A DNA stretch of 64,000 nucleotides from Acanthaster planci (Eukaryota > Echinodermata > Asteroidea > Valvatida > Acanthasteridae): positions 881,795-945,794 of the forward strand of contig NW_019091464.1 of the NCBI RefSeq assembly GCF_001949145.1. Reading direction: 5' to 3'. The position numbers and the translations under genes were made by a program. The notes beneath the pieces were generated by a model. The model saw nothing but the letters and a program-made list of their open reading frames with translations, was not told the DNA's origin and ran no database searches. This document shows, piece by piece, positions 43,501 to 53,504 of this stretch (positions are counted from its first letter, which is position 1; each line of letters starts with the position of its first letter).

Positions 43501-46368
43501 CTCATCGCTGCGGCGGTAGAGAGCTTTTGTCCCCGGGGGGAACCGCTCGCTCTAAATGCCTTAAACCGTGGTATGCTGTTTCAAAACAAGGCTGGATTAT
43601 CTCCACTACTGAGAATGAAAAAATGTCCGTAATGCCCAGCAGCTCAGTCTCTTGTGCTGAGCACGGTCTTTTGTTATAAGGCCCAACTCTTTCGTCCCAG
43701 TTCCGGGCTCCCCGGCTCTGCATGTACAGCCTACGTACTCGAAAACTGGTCGCCCGGCAGGGAGTGGTTAAGTGAAATATCTCCACTAGGGTCTCTACTA
43801 GTTGCAAATACAAAGATCAAAAATGAAGCAATGTACTTCGGGGAAAGAAGCACCATGATTTAGTTGTAGACCGTGTCTACGTTCTATTTGACAATTCTGT
43901 TTTTACCTATGTGCAGGTATCTCTTTCCCATCTACTTTGATGATGACATCAGGAGCTGAGTCATCCGTGAAAATACCCAGTAAGTCTCTCCCCAAACGGC
44001 AAGATGCCACTGGCAGTGGGCTTTCGCCAAGGGAAGACTGCAGTCTGGTTTCTGCAGACAAGTTACCACTCTTTGCTGACACCTTGGGGTTCATCCCTGT
44101 TGGTTTGGTTTGTGACTCTGCGCTACTGGAAACTGTACTTTTCCTGCCTCCACTACCTTCAAATGATTGACTTCTATCTGATGGCTTTTCAGTTTCCAAA
44201 TCTGGTTGTTCCAAGGGTCTGTCCTGCATGTCTGGAGCATTTTTTTCCATGGTTTCAGGTTCGCATCCCACTGTGGTCTTCACACTCTCCAAGCCAATAT
44301 TTTCACAAATATTCATGGTTGAAGCATCAGTTGTTCCAATCTGGTTCCCAACATTAGCATCAGGAATTTCCATTTGACTTTTGAGAGAAGCAGCTTCCTG
44401 AGCTGAATTAGTCACCTGACTATTGACTGTGTTGGTCTCAGGGAGGCTGTATTCAGTGTCCACGTGTTGCTGGTCAGTGTCAGTTTTAGATTTGACCAGG
44501 TCTTGTGGGTTCATCTTACCTTTGACAACATCCCAGTCAGGCATAACATTATCTTCTGTGTATGCAGCTCTGAAAAAATAAATGCCAACAAACGCGTTGT
44601 AAGATTATTCAAAGAAATACATAGGCTTTAACTTAGAATTTCTAATCTTTTTGGGGGAAATGGAAACTTGTTCCTGTAATCATTTGCCATACATGCCCTG
44701 AAGTGTGCTTGTTGAAATGAACAACACACCTATTGTTTACCCAAACAATCCCAGAAGCCAACAATAAAATCTGAATACATTAATCTTTTTTTTTAATTTT
44801 TAAAATGAGGTTCTATTCCATTTAAACTGACCTAAGTATACTTCCAAGTAGGCTCCAGTCTAAAGTACTAAAAATGTATACATGGAATAGTTTCCATAAG
44901 TACCACCCCACCTTAGCATATTCTTAAGATCCAAGGCAGTTATGCCTAGTCCAGACAAATCAACAACTTTCTCATCCTCTTCCGTTTCTACAATCCGGGG
45001 CTGGATCACCACAGTAAAGAACTCAGCAAGGCGGGCCTGCAGGATTTCACAGTGGGCTGGTATCCTCTCTGAGTTGACAAGCAGACGGACATCGGCAAAG
45101 GTGCCCTCATCCAACAACCTGAAAGATGGAAAAAAAAAGCCTGAAAAATCTACAGGACCTGAGGTGAAAGACACAAGAGGCAGACTAGAATTAAGTTTCT
45201 GTCCCTGAATCGGTCTAGGGCATGTCACGTGTTACCCACATCTGTGCTTCTTTAAGTCGCATGAAAATGTACATGTACTATGAGAAAGTATTAGATAACA
45301 CCTACATAGAACCTTGTCATTTGATTAGACGATCGTAGGTACCTTGATATTTTATAAATAGACTATTTCAAGGCTTACATCATAAACACTGAAATTTGTT
45401 AAATACACCTTGGATTTTTGGTTACATGCAGTTTGATCTATTGCACACAAAGGACTTCAATATGTAATTGGTCAACAGAGGGCACCTGTTATGCCCATGA
45501 TCACTAAAATGGCAGCTGGTTCAAGCAATTTGTGTTGCTGAATGACGAGAAAATTGCTGAATTACTTGATGGAACGGACGCAAAGAATAAAAAAAACAAA
45601 TTCGGTATGCTGTACGTCAACTAGCGTCTTACGCGAGGTGTGCTGGTATGAGTTTAGACGAGGTAGAACAGCGATCCGCAGCAGAACTTGGCAGTATGGG
45701 TGCACACAATGCATTGGGATAAATAATTCATGAAATTATGCAATTTACAGTCCACCCATCAGATGACAAGATTTACACATGGTAAACCCAAGAATTGAAT
45801 TCTTTCTCTGGTGGTTTATAAAACTAGCCATCCTTTGTGATCTGGATAGTGCTCCATTTCAAAAGGCTTCGCCAATACCTAAATACATCAGCACACAAAG
45901 CAGACCAGATCCCTCAAAATTTACTAAAATATACTACATGACCATCACAGTCTTCTGTCTGAAGTCAAAAGCTATTCAAATGAAAAACAAAACAGCACTC
46001 CTTTGTCACTGATCACTCGTTACTTATGATTGGTCTTATGACTGGTCTAATGACTGGTCTTATGACTGGTCTAATGACTGGTCTTATGACTGGTCTTATG
46101 ATTGGTCTTATGACTGGTCTTATGACTGGTCTTATGACTGGTCTTATGATTGGTCTTATGACTGGTCTTGTGATGGTCTCAACTACTATGACTGTCTGGA
46201 AAATTCTGCAACCTTGACACACCTCTTCATATCCTGACGAAGATGTTTGGCGAGGGCACCCTTCAGCTTGTCCTGCTCTTTTCGTGACTGCGCCTTGAAA
46301 GCCGAGTTAATGGCCGGAACTTTGCAGCTGTTGGTTGTCCTAGCTGCACTTCTAGCCGACGCTGACAT
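34524..46368 (-). CDS. BTBD8-like protein with two BTB/POZ domains, complete
   Basis: Twelve minus-strand exons (46368-46223, 45118-44912, 44569-43907, 42543-42454, 42014-41934, 41007-40911, 40111-40023, 38922-38820, 37995-37813, 36801-36652, 35812-35680, 34561-34524) join in phase to 659 residues. The N-terminal basic helix (KLKGALAKHLRQDMKR) and BTB1 (FADVRLLVNSERIPAH) are followed by a Ser/Glu-rich linker. BTB2 follows (PDVIIKVDGKEIPAHR, then RSQYFAAMLLGSWRE and FIYGGAYELPDG), then a helical BACK-like half with MADMYALDMLKDVV, DYCHFFHK and RTWSQKAFATLPQDL. This order matches vertebrate BTBD8. BTB domains mediate protein pairing; the vertebrate long form is linked to clathrin and AP-2 in neurons, but that tail is absent here. 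An in-frame TAA lies upstream of the ATG. Other double-BTB families fit less well. Confidence 0.82.
34562..35679 (-). other. BTBD8-like intron 11
   Basis: Holds repeat R2 copy 2. No extra minus-strand exon with compatible phase was recognised. Confidence 0.55.
34841..35009. repeat. Dispersed repeat R2, copy 2
   Basis: Partner of 32828-32996, same orientation, lying in the last intron of the BTBD8-like gene. Confidence 0.65.
35680..35812 (-). CDS. BTBD8-like exon 11
   Basis: Acceptor ttctgag, donor AGAAAG|gtaggc, phase 0 to 1. Encodes QDAVAMVHKLYSQCYNYMVS and WNRLPEDLRERIKKG. The acceptor is TGAG, not CAG, but the frame and family match support it. Confidence 0.82.
36139..36539 (+). mobile_element. 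TTAA-flanked piggyBac-like MITE, CCACTTC family, best copy
   Basis: TTAA at 36135-36138 and 36540-36543. Tips are CCACTTCGTGCCGGGG and, at the right end, CCCCGGCAGGAAGTGG, imperfect inverted repeats. 401 bp, no transposase. It lies in intron 10 of the BTBD8-like gene. Confidence 0.8.
36652..36801 (-). CDS. BTBD8-like exon 10
   Basis: Acceptor gtgcacag, donor ACCAG|gtaaga, 50 codons, phase 0. Encodes GMNWKKDIVEPVFDCVISSL and FLALHSLQITLTDDFDKG. Confidence 0.85.
36802..37812 (-). other. BTBD8-like intron 9
   Basis: Nothing recognisable. Confidence 0.6.
37813..37995 (-). CDS. BTBD8-like exon 9
   Basis: Acceptor ttgtag, donor CTTGAG|gttagg, phase 0. Encodes KSAVGLLLQIDKLVCNLPHV, SWTKVIRSAALHLQDACIKF and IVEEDSFLSLLE. 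The LP-V-W and C--FI spacing matches the family. Confidence 0.85.
37996..38819 (-). other. BTBD8-like intron 8
   Basis: Nothing recognisable. A 109-residue plus-strand frame at 38496-38825 overlaps the exon edge and has no family match. Confidence 0.6.
38820..38922 (-). CDS. BTBD8-like exon 8
   Basis: The acceptor gtcccag is chosen over a cag 8 bases downstream. It gives WQVQFLDRTWSQKAFATLPQ, colinear with the BTBD8 segment containing FW-x-RSFANIP. Donor CATTG|gtaagt. Confidence 0.78.
39408..39705. repeat. 43-bp direct repeats flanking a SINE
   Basis: Bases 39408-39450 and 39663-39705 (ACCCGTTATAAATTAACATC onward to ATACATCTTG) differ at one position and bracket the SINE at 39480-39660. The repeat is longer than the usual 7-20 bp SINE target duplication. 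Confidence 0.75.
39480..39660 (+). repeat. tRNA-derived SINE (family 1), best copy
   Basis: Head CTCGGTGGTCGAGTGGTTGA (A box), ACTAGTAAGCAG and GGTTCGAGTCC (B box at 39561-39571) followed by CACCCGAGTAAGCTTG; tail ends TGTTGGGTAAGGGC. Same family as 3395-3520. Confidence 0.75.
39706..39842. mobile_element. Partial TTAA element, CCACTTC family, right end
   Basis: Ends CCCGGCATGAAGTGG followed by TTAA at 39843-39846, the family's right tip. The left end could not be located, so the start given is only the edge of the direct repeat. Confidence 0.45.
40023..40111 (-). CDS. BTBD8-like exon 7
   Basis: Encodes PCSMCLEYIPECLLLISNID and LSNLTDDIF. The acceptor cgccag is chosen over the cag 8 bases further in because only it keeps phase 0 and gives the family's KP-x-ECL spacing. 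Donor TTCAG|gtgggt. Confidence 0.75.
40911..41007 (-). CDS. BTBD8-like exon 6: post-BTB helices
   Basis: Acceptor cccacag, donor CATAAG|gtgtgt, phase 2 to 0. Encodes DVLYMADMYALDMLKDVVVF and RKDYCHFFHK; the MADMY and RDYC-FF motifs match BTBD8. Confidence 0.87.
41934..42014 (-). CDS. BTBD8-like exon 5: BTB 2 end
   Basis: Acceptor atctag, donor CTAAG|gtaagt, phase 2 to 2. Encodes FTYAAVILALRFIYGGAYEL and PDGVIL, the family's IYGG turn. Confidence 0.87.
42063..42112. repeat. 25-bp tandem duplication
   Basis: ATCAACACTGAAGAAATAG and GATTAA occur twice in direct tandem, in intron 4 of the BTBD8-like gene. Confidence 0.7.
42454..42543 (-). CDS. BTBD8-like exon 4: BTB 2 core
   Basis: Thirty codons, phase 2 to 2, donor ACAAG|gtgagc. 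Encodes FMLCARSQYFAAMLLGSWRE, the most conserved part of the BTB fold. The exon was found by frame continuity. Confidence 0.88.
43180..43767 (+). mobile_element. TTAA-flanked piggyBac-like MITE, CCACTTC family, long copy
   Basis: TTAA at 43176-43179 and 43768-43771; right tip CGCCCGGCAGGGAGTGG. It shares internal blocks with 36139-36539 (ATTTCAGCCAGGCCTGC, TTCAATAGGGGCCAGATTAG) but is 588 bp, with an extra block before the right tip. The left tip has diverged (CCATTTTCTGC). Confidence 0.75.
43907..44569 (-). CDS. BTBD8-like exon 3: disordered linker and start of BTB 2
   Basis: Acceptor ttttttcag, donor CATAG|gtaaaa, 663 nt. Rich in Ser, Thr, Glu, Gln and Asn for about 190 residues, then GRDLLGIFTDDSAPDVIIKV and DGKEIPAHR, the first strand of the second BTB. 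Confidence 0.87.
44912..45118 (-). CDS. BTBD8-like exon 2: BTB domain 1
   Basis: Acceptor ctttcag, donor CTAAG|gtgggg, phase 2 to 2. Encodes LLDEGTFADVRLLVNSERIP and AHCEILQARLAEFF, the BTB fold start, then an acidic stretch (VETEEDEKVVDLSG). Confidence 0.87.
46024..46178. repeat. 12-bp minisatellite
   Basis: Twelve exact-length units of TTATGACTGGTC (variants TAATG and ATTGG) over 46024-46167, then one degenerate unit. It sits in intron 1 of the BTBD8-like gene, about 45 bases from the exon 1 donor. The period keeps an open frame on both strands, which is not a gene. Confidence 0.9.
46223..46368 (-). CDS. BTBD8-like exon 1: start and basic N-terminus
   Basis: ATG at 46368 with an in-frame TAA 24 to 26 bases upstream. 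Encodes MSASARSAARTTNSCKVP and RKEQDKLKGALAKHLRQDMK. Donor AAGAG|gtgtgt leaves two bases, which match the one-base start of the next exon. Confidence 0.82.
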
Positions 46369-49282
46369 TGTGGAAGTGATGTGGTTGTCACATTAACCTT
46401 CTATTAAAACAAACTATGGAGAGAATATAGAATTCAGTGATATTGTTGGTTGGATACACAGTCCATGGCTGGTTGAGAAAGTTTTAAAGTACATGTATAT
46501 GCATTCCCTAAAAGAAGAAATATTTAGCAGTCTAGTTTGGTATTTTTGGTGATTTTTTGTTTTTAATGAAAGCGTAAAAGTGACTATAAGAACAAAGTGC
46601 ATTTCTTTCCAAGGTTTGAAATTTGAAATATCAAAATTTGAACATTATCATCTTTGAACCTGCTACCCTTCCACAGCTAGTCCCCAGGCCTACTACATGC
46701 ATTTTATCCAAAATGACTTGATTAAACCAGACGTGGAGTCCTGTGCACTGAAGTCAATAAAATGCAGCAACCAGTGAAACAATGGCTATGGAATGGTTTC
46801 TAGTGTCCCCTTTTGCAAGGGTATAGACCTTTTTCCTGTGATGTCACAATTGCGCTGGACCACGATGTGTTTCGATGGTAATGAGTGCACAGTGTTGTGA
46901 TGGTAATGTACATGTACTTATACGCTGTACGTGCGCTTGTACGTGGTTGAAGCTGCTCGTAGGAATACATGTATGTATGCGATCACTGTGGCCACGGCGG
47001 CCTCCACATGGTGGTATTGTTCACATTTAGCACGATCCAGTCACAGCATGTGGGTGAAAAAAGTCTTTAGATCTAGCAGCAATTACATACATGCATAAGA
47101 CTTGTCATTAACAATGAAATTTAAAGATTTCAACCTTAACTTCCCTTTCTGCTTGTACGCTTCCCAAATTCTTCAAAATATTGTAGCGCAATAGTCGTGA
47201 CCCATGGAGTGCTCGCTAGTCGCCTTACGACGACTAATCAACTACATGTATCTGGATATCGCTAGTCATGAGTACCAACACCTTTTGGCATTGGTGATTA
47301 CACGCACTAGCCTAATCAGGCGATCATACAGATCAGCTGATCTCAACCCTCAACACAATCATATTCTACCATTGTTCTACCCCCAAACTGATGAAGCCTA
47401 CAGCCTTTATCATGTTCCATTGGCACAAAATTAACATCACTAACTTGGTCTGGACGCTGTCCATTTTTGTTAGAGGGCTTCCTCCAATGCACTGCATCAA
47501 TGATGTTTTGGCTAAATCATACTAACACTAATTCTCCTTGGGCCTGGGCCTTAGCAGTGAAATATCGAAGTAAGCTACAGCATGCTTAATTAGTTAGAAC
47601 AAGAATATATCAGACATGTTATGCATGTCAGACAAGTCTGACACTGGGAATCCTGGGTTTATGAACATGGTGAACAGGGCGTCAAGCGGCGTCTGTTTAC
47701 ATGGTATAGGCCCTAGGTATAAACTTCTTTCCAGGATTGCCCTCGTTTTGAATGATTTATTCTGAGACAAAACCATACAAGTACATATAGTGTTAGCTCC
47801 ATCAGACCATGGAGGTATTCTACCTCCATGATCCGACTATACATGATGTATGCGTGGTGTATGCCGTGCACGGCATGTCAGTGCTTCACAATCTATCATG
47901 TCTGTTTCCTTGTTCTATAGTAATAAACTAGTATAAATATCACAGGCATGACAAGGAACAGATGCCCCTCCTTCCACCATGCATAAACGATGTGTTTATT
48001 TCTGAATGACAACGTTAAAAAGGAAGTACTAGTACAAAAAAAGTAGTAGGCCTAATGTTACTTCTTAATTTCAATTAAACAACATCTCTGATCAGACACA
48101 TGTCCATTTATAATTAAAATCACACGAAATTATAAGCTTCTTTTCACTTTCTCTTAAAAGGAAACAGGTATCAAATACTTATGAAATCAGCGTAATGGTA
48201 CTGGTCCGGTCCCGTCCAATACAATACTACTAAAAGTACTAGTGTTATTCTTTTCGCGACAAAACACTATCACTGAGGTGTTCGTGTTGAGGGACCAGCC
48301 TAGTACTAGTCTTGACTCACGACGCTATATAGGGTACAGTCCACTAATTCAAGCCCCATTGAAAACAGTGTAAAATCAGCACTGCTCAGAGCCCAATAAC
48401 ATGCATACCAACATCCTGAGATTTCAGAAACACAAATAAAATTATTGTCTCGTCCCTAATCTTTCAATTTCTTTTCATTTTTGTTGTGGCCTAGCCAGTT
48501 ACATTATTAATTATTCCCACAAATAAAATCACCCCCTAAAAGTGATTTTTCAGAAGTCGGATTGCAGCCTTTTTTCAAGTGCCAACCCTCAACTTTTTCG
48601 GGCACTTACGACCATTTTTCAACCGTAGTTTTTAGCCATTCTGCTCTCATATGGAAGCTCAAAGACCCAGGGAGTTGATCCTGGCAAGGATTTACAAAAT
48701 CTCACCATTTTTGGGGGGCCAAACAATCTCCACAGATACTGTGGGGGGCACTTTTAATGCTAATGATGGCTAGAAATTCTCACTTGAATTAGTGGTCTGC
48801 ACCCTAAAGCTGAAAAGCAGATCGTGCATAGGGCGCCCTCTTGACTATTATCTAGTTGTACTGTACTGCTGTGCAAGGGCAGCCTACAATAATGACGGAA
48901 ACCACTATAACCACCGACGTCTTGGGCTAGGATAGGACTGGCCGAACAGTAACAAGCTGGTACTCGGTAATTTTGATTATCGCGAGCATGAGCATCAGTG
49001 TTTTTCATACGATCGTACGTGCACGCACGCATCGTGGAGTAGTGTGCATACAGGGCGAGATACTGTAGTTCGCATGCTTCGGGTCTGTGGTTTGTGACTG
49101 TGAATACTCAAACTCACACCACTTAGCGTTTCATTCATTCTTTGGTAAGTGACATTATGAGGTGTGTGTCACATCATCATTCATGTAACCATGAAAGTAG
49201 ATTTAATGCAATGGTCTTCGTTACCGTGCTCAGGGCCTGGGCCTACAACTTTGTTCAACATTGTCATTGAACGATTTGTAGC
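46369..49282. other. Upstream flank of the BTBD8-like gene
   Basis: Includes its 5' UTR and promoter on the minus strand near 46370-46420 (CACTTCCACA resembles an ETS-type site). Two short perfect palindromes lie at 47808-47830 and 47861-47876. No gene is recognised. Confidence 0.5.
47808..47876. repeat. Two adjacent perfect palindromes
   Basis: CATGGAGGTA-TTC-TACCTCCATG (47808-47830) and ATGCCGTGCACGGCAT (47861-47876). Confidence 0.7.
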
Positions 49283-49585
49283 GGTCGCACTAATTAACGT
49301 CAACACAACGTCAACACGCGTCAACGCATGATAGTAACGTGACACACCGTCAACACACCCAAATCACGTTCTAAGTTAATAAAAACGCGATTCGATAGCA
49401 ATATAATAATGCCTACAATACAATATGGCTAACAACAGTGGGCAACATTTGGGCTTAAAAGCTGTTTTATTTCACGAAAATAACACCCTCCTCACAGCCA
49501 CGAAAGATAGTAATAGCCATGTTGCCCCTTAGTCAGTCGGACCATACCATTACACTACGGTGTGTTGACGCTGATTAGTACGACC
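49283..49585. mobile_element. MITE with GGTCG-ended terminal inverted repeats
   Basis: Left GGTCGCACTAATTAACGTCA then ACACAACGT; the right end complements to GGTCGTACTAATCAGCGTCA then ACACACCGT. 303 bp, no coding capacity. A clean target duplication is not visible. Confidence 0.75.
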
Positions 49586-50823
49586 CTGTTGTAGGCCTAT
49601 TGTTGCGTTTGGGATCATGCACATGTATTTTGGGACCCCTCCGTTTTTACATGTAGTTTCTTTTTAATGTCGTTTAACGTCGCCCTGGAATCGCGGGGGG
49701 GGGGCGATGTCAGGGCGCAAGATAGCCCCACTACACTAGTGTGGCACGGACTCTCGCTACCACTCCATCCTACATGTACATGTACCTTAGCCTCCATGGC
49801 CACACATCCGTTTATGCAATTTGCGTGTCGGCGTAGTGAAAAAGTTCGGTGCACCCTCTTATAATCGGAGGCGCAATTTTTTTTGCACACAGAGATGATC
49901 CTTAGCCTCTCCGCTTTCTTAGCGCCATTTAATGTTGAATGATTTCACTGACGTTGTTCTGCTATTTTCCAGTCTTTTTGCCTTCACCCATTCAATCTAA
50001 CGGGCTCACTCACACAGTCACCATCTTTAAAATAAGGTCGTTGAACATTACGACCCCTCATCGTCTCGACGGCTGTTCCATGTCAAGACATATCTCAACT
50101 GCTGCCCAAGTTTTGGAAGAACCAATTGGTACATGTAGTATCTTATCGCTCAGTCCGTGTATTAGATATGACATCAAAATGATCAAATCCCACAATCCAG
50201 GGGGTAGGCCTACACTGTAGGCCTATGTTTGGGTTACATGTAGAAGAGTAAATTAGGGCAAAACTTACCGCACATGTTCGTACATGAAAGGTACAGTTGA
50301 CAATTTGCCTATGAGCACTTATTCCAAACAGCCATCTTTTTAAAGTAAATGTCGACAATATTTAAGTAAAGACAGTGGATGTTTAACTGTCACCGCCTGA
50401 AATTAAGGCCCAAATTATATTTAGCCAGCCACAAGTAGACAGCGCCCTCGTTGAGGCATACACATGAGTAAGCCGATAAAGGTTGTTAATTAAAGAAGCT
50501 GTTTCAATGTTTGCAATGTATTTTGGATTTGAGTGACAAGCAAGGCAATTTATACACGACCCTATGGAAGAAGTGTACCGCTACCTGCAAAACGAGACAT
50601 GCAAGGTGTACAATGTACACGTGGTTCAGCGGTGGAGGACATTTTTCTGCAGTATCTCATGTTGTACAGTATTGGTATATCACATAGACAAGGTCTTATT
50701 TTTTATGCTGTGTATTTAAAATTTAATGCGAGAAAAAGTTCCCAGACCAGAGGTTCCCAAAATATCATAACCTCTGCAGTACAACACTAGCTTGAAATAG
50801 AAATTACCAGTATACATTCTGAC
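49586..50823. other. Intergenic, nothing recognised
   Basis: No exon, RNA gene or repeat family could be supported. Confidence 0.5.
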
Positions 50824-51059
50824 NNNNNNNNNNNNNNNNNNNNNNNNNNNNNNNNNNNNNNNNNNNNNNNNNNNNNNNNNNNNNNNNNNNNNNNNNNNNN
50901 NNNNNNNNNNNNNNNNNNNNNNNNNNNNNNNNNNNNNNNNNNNNNNNNNNNNNNNNNNNNNNNNNNNNNNNNNNNNNNNNNNNNNNNNNNNNNNNNNNNN
51001 NNNNNNNNNNNNNNNNNNNNNNNNNNNNNNNNNNNNNNNNNNNNNNNNNNNNNNNNNNN
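50824..51059. other. Assembly gap (236 N)
   Basis: Run of N. TACATTCTGAC stands directly on the left side and again 2 bases after the right side. Confidence 0.99.
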
Positions 51060-53500
51060 TCTACATTCTGACTATTTAAGAGAAAATGAAAGTGACATAC
51101 GTTTGGGTTGCATTTTTTTGGGGGGGGGGCACACTATATGGCGAACATCTACATGTAGGCCGACTTGACCAACATTTACATAGTCACTGGCTGTATCCAA
51201 AAGACGTGGCTGATGTGACTATCAGAGACACACAAATTTATGGCAAGTGGAGGAGCCTTGTTATTACTGGCCATGCAGACATGCACCTCTGGCCAAATCA
51301 TTCATACATGTACGAGGCTTTTCTTTAGCTACGCTGAGGTTTTATGCTTGAAAGCTGTCTTTTTGTGATCAGTGACATGCTGTAGGTTTGGCTGGATTTC
51401 TTGCATGTTTTCTTATCACAGATATGTACATGTATGTGCATGTACATGTACGAGCATAATTGAGGTACATGTAATAGGTAATGGTGTATGGTACACAGCT
51501 ACAAACTCTGATTTCCCCCCCCCCCACATATGTGCAGGGTTGAGTAGAATTGTTTATTTTAGCCAAGTGAAAGGTGGCTCGGTTTACAAAGGTCAGGCAA
51601 ACATCTAAATTCAGAGTTTTGTTGTTTGCTTTTCAAATGATACATGTGGGAACATGTACAAATATTATAATTGTGCAGTAAACAGAGGTGGCCTATTTTG
51701 TCATTTTTTTGCTTGGGCGTAACGACTGACAATGCATACCGTACATGCGCCATTGCACAAACTGATAGGCAAAGACTTATCTGATTTAATGTACATCCAC
51801 TTACATGTACATGTAGGTAAGTGATGCAGAGTTAGAGAAAAATCAGCTAAATGAATGCAATGATGCTTGTATAATGAAGACTGAAGAGCTGCAGGAGGAA
51901 GCTACAGTATGTCTTACTGCTCACTGCTACGCTTCGCAATCCAAACATTTAACTGGTACTAAAATGATCCTAGCTAAAACACTGGTTGCGGTAAAACATG
52001 GTTGCCCCTGGGCAACTGCTTTTATGAAAAGTGGTTGCCTGGGGTTTCAGCTTGGTAGCCCGAATATAACCTTGCTCATGAGTGTCGTTTTGCAGTAAAC
52101 ATTGAAATAGTGTCCAACCACAAAATACTCTACCGCACTCAAATAGCAAAGATTTGACATCATGTCTGGTTGACACAGGGTAAACTGCACTAAAAATTAT
52201 GCTTATTATACATCAAGGCTTGAAATTGGGCTAACCATCACAAGAGCAAGTACTTGCTACCTAGACAGCTGAATTTGTCAGTTTACAGGAGCATGTACAT
52301 GTGTATGCCATATAAGTTCAAGAAAATTAAACAATTTAAGGCCAAACAAAATAGTTGTGCTTCCTATTACTATGATTACAATCCACATTGAAAAAAATAG
52401 GTTGCGTAGGTCTTCCTCTAAAGGTTTTGGGTCAAAATTTTAGGGTAGGGAATTTTTATTTAAAAAGTGATTTTAATGGTTCATGTATACAGTGTTTTTC
52501 ATCCACTGTTTTTTTTCTGTGGATTTGTAACTTGAGGATCAGTCTTGTCAAAGAATGTATCCAGGTCAGAGTCTCTTTAGACAATTATACATTTATGTTG
52601 CACTGGCATTTTGATAAGTTAATGTCCAAAATTTGTTCGAAGCTCGTACGAAATGATGCACAAAGAGCACTTACAACCGCATGATGACACCTGACACATT
52701 AACTGTGCAGCCACGTGTGTGAGCCTGCTGCGCTGGCGCTCGGTGACTTCGTAAAAAAAATTTGTGCTTACATCGTAGTTCCATGACAAGGGTGATCTGA
52801 AGTAAAGTAGTTCATGTATTTTGTATGGCAAGAGGAGAAACAAGCGTGTCTTAGTACATGTACTTGCACCTTTCTTTATAATTTAGGGGCGCATTTACAA
52901 GACAAACGGGAGCTTTATATCAACCTACACCGTAATTTGTGGATGAATATGTCTGCATCATCAAGAACGGGTGGCATTCTTCGAGTGATTTCTCAATTTT
53001 TTAGAACACACAAATAAAACTTTCCCAGTGCCCCACGCTGTGTAGAAATCAAATCGTTGTACATGTACATGTACTTCCTCAAAAATTCTCGATACGCGTG
53101 GGTTAGTCTAGTTCTCAGACCTGAGGAATTAATGGCAAATCTGCAGGCTAGGTCAGGGAACCGGACTACAAGTACATGTACATGTATGTACCGGTACATG
53201 TACACATACTGTGTACACTTTGTATTCATGACTCGCACATCGACCCATTGCAAACTCAGGCAAAACCTTGGTGAAATTCCTGAGTTGGATCAAGGAATTC
53301 ATTGCTTGTATTTCTCTTAAAACTGTTTTTATCAATTGAAAATACAAAATAACAATGAGTGGAGAAAAATCAGTACTGTACTTATGCCAGGTTCTGGTTG
53401 TCCACAGACAACCATTTGTGGAAATTCTTGTTGTCCAGAAATGTGTTTTGGTTGTCCTGGGCACCTGGGTAACCGATTTAGCGAGGATTGGTGTTTTGAT
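51060..53500. other. Intergenic, rich in ACATGT
   Basis: Scattered ACATGTACATGT units, no gene recognised. Confidence 0.5.
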
Positions 53501-53504
53501 TTTT

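Noticed and set aside
46013-46222. Repetitive proteins (RPVI or GLMT repeats) on both strands
   Set aside because: Both result from the 12-bp minisatellite; a period divisible by three keeps any frame open.
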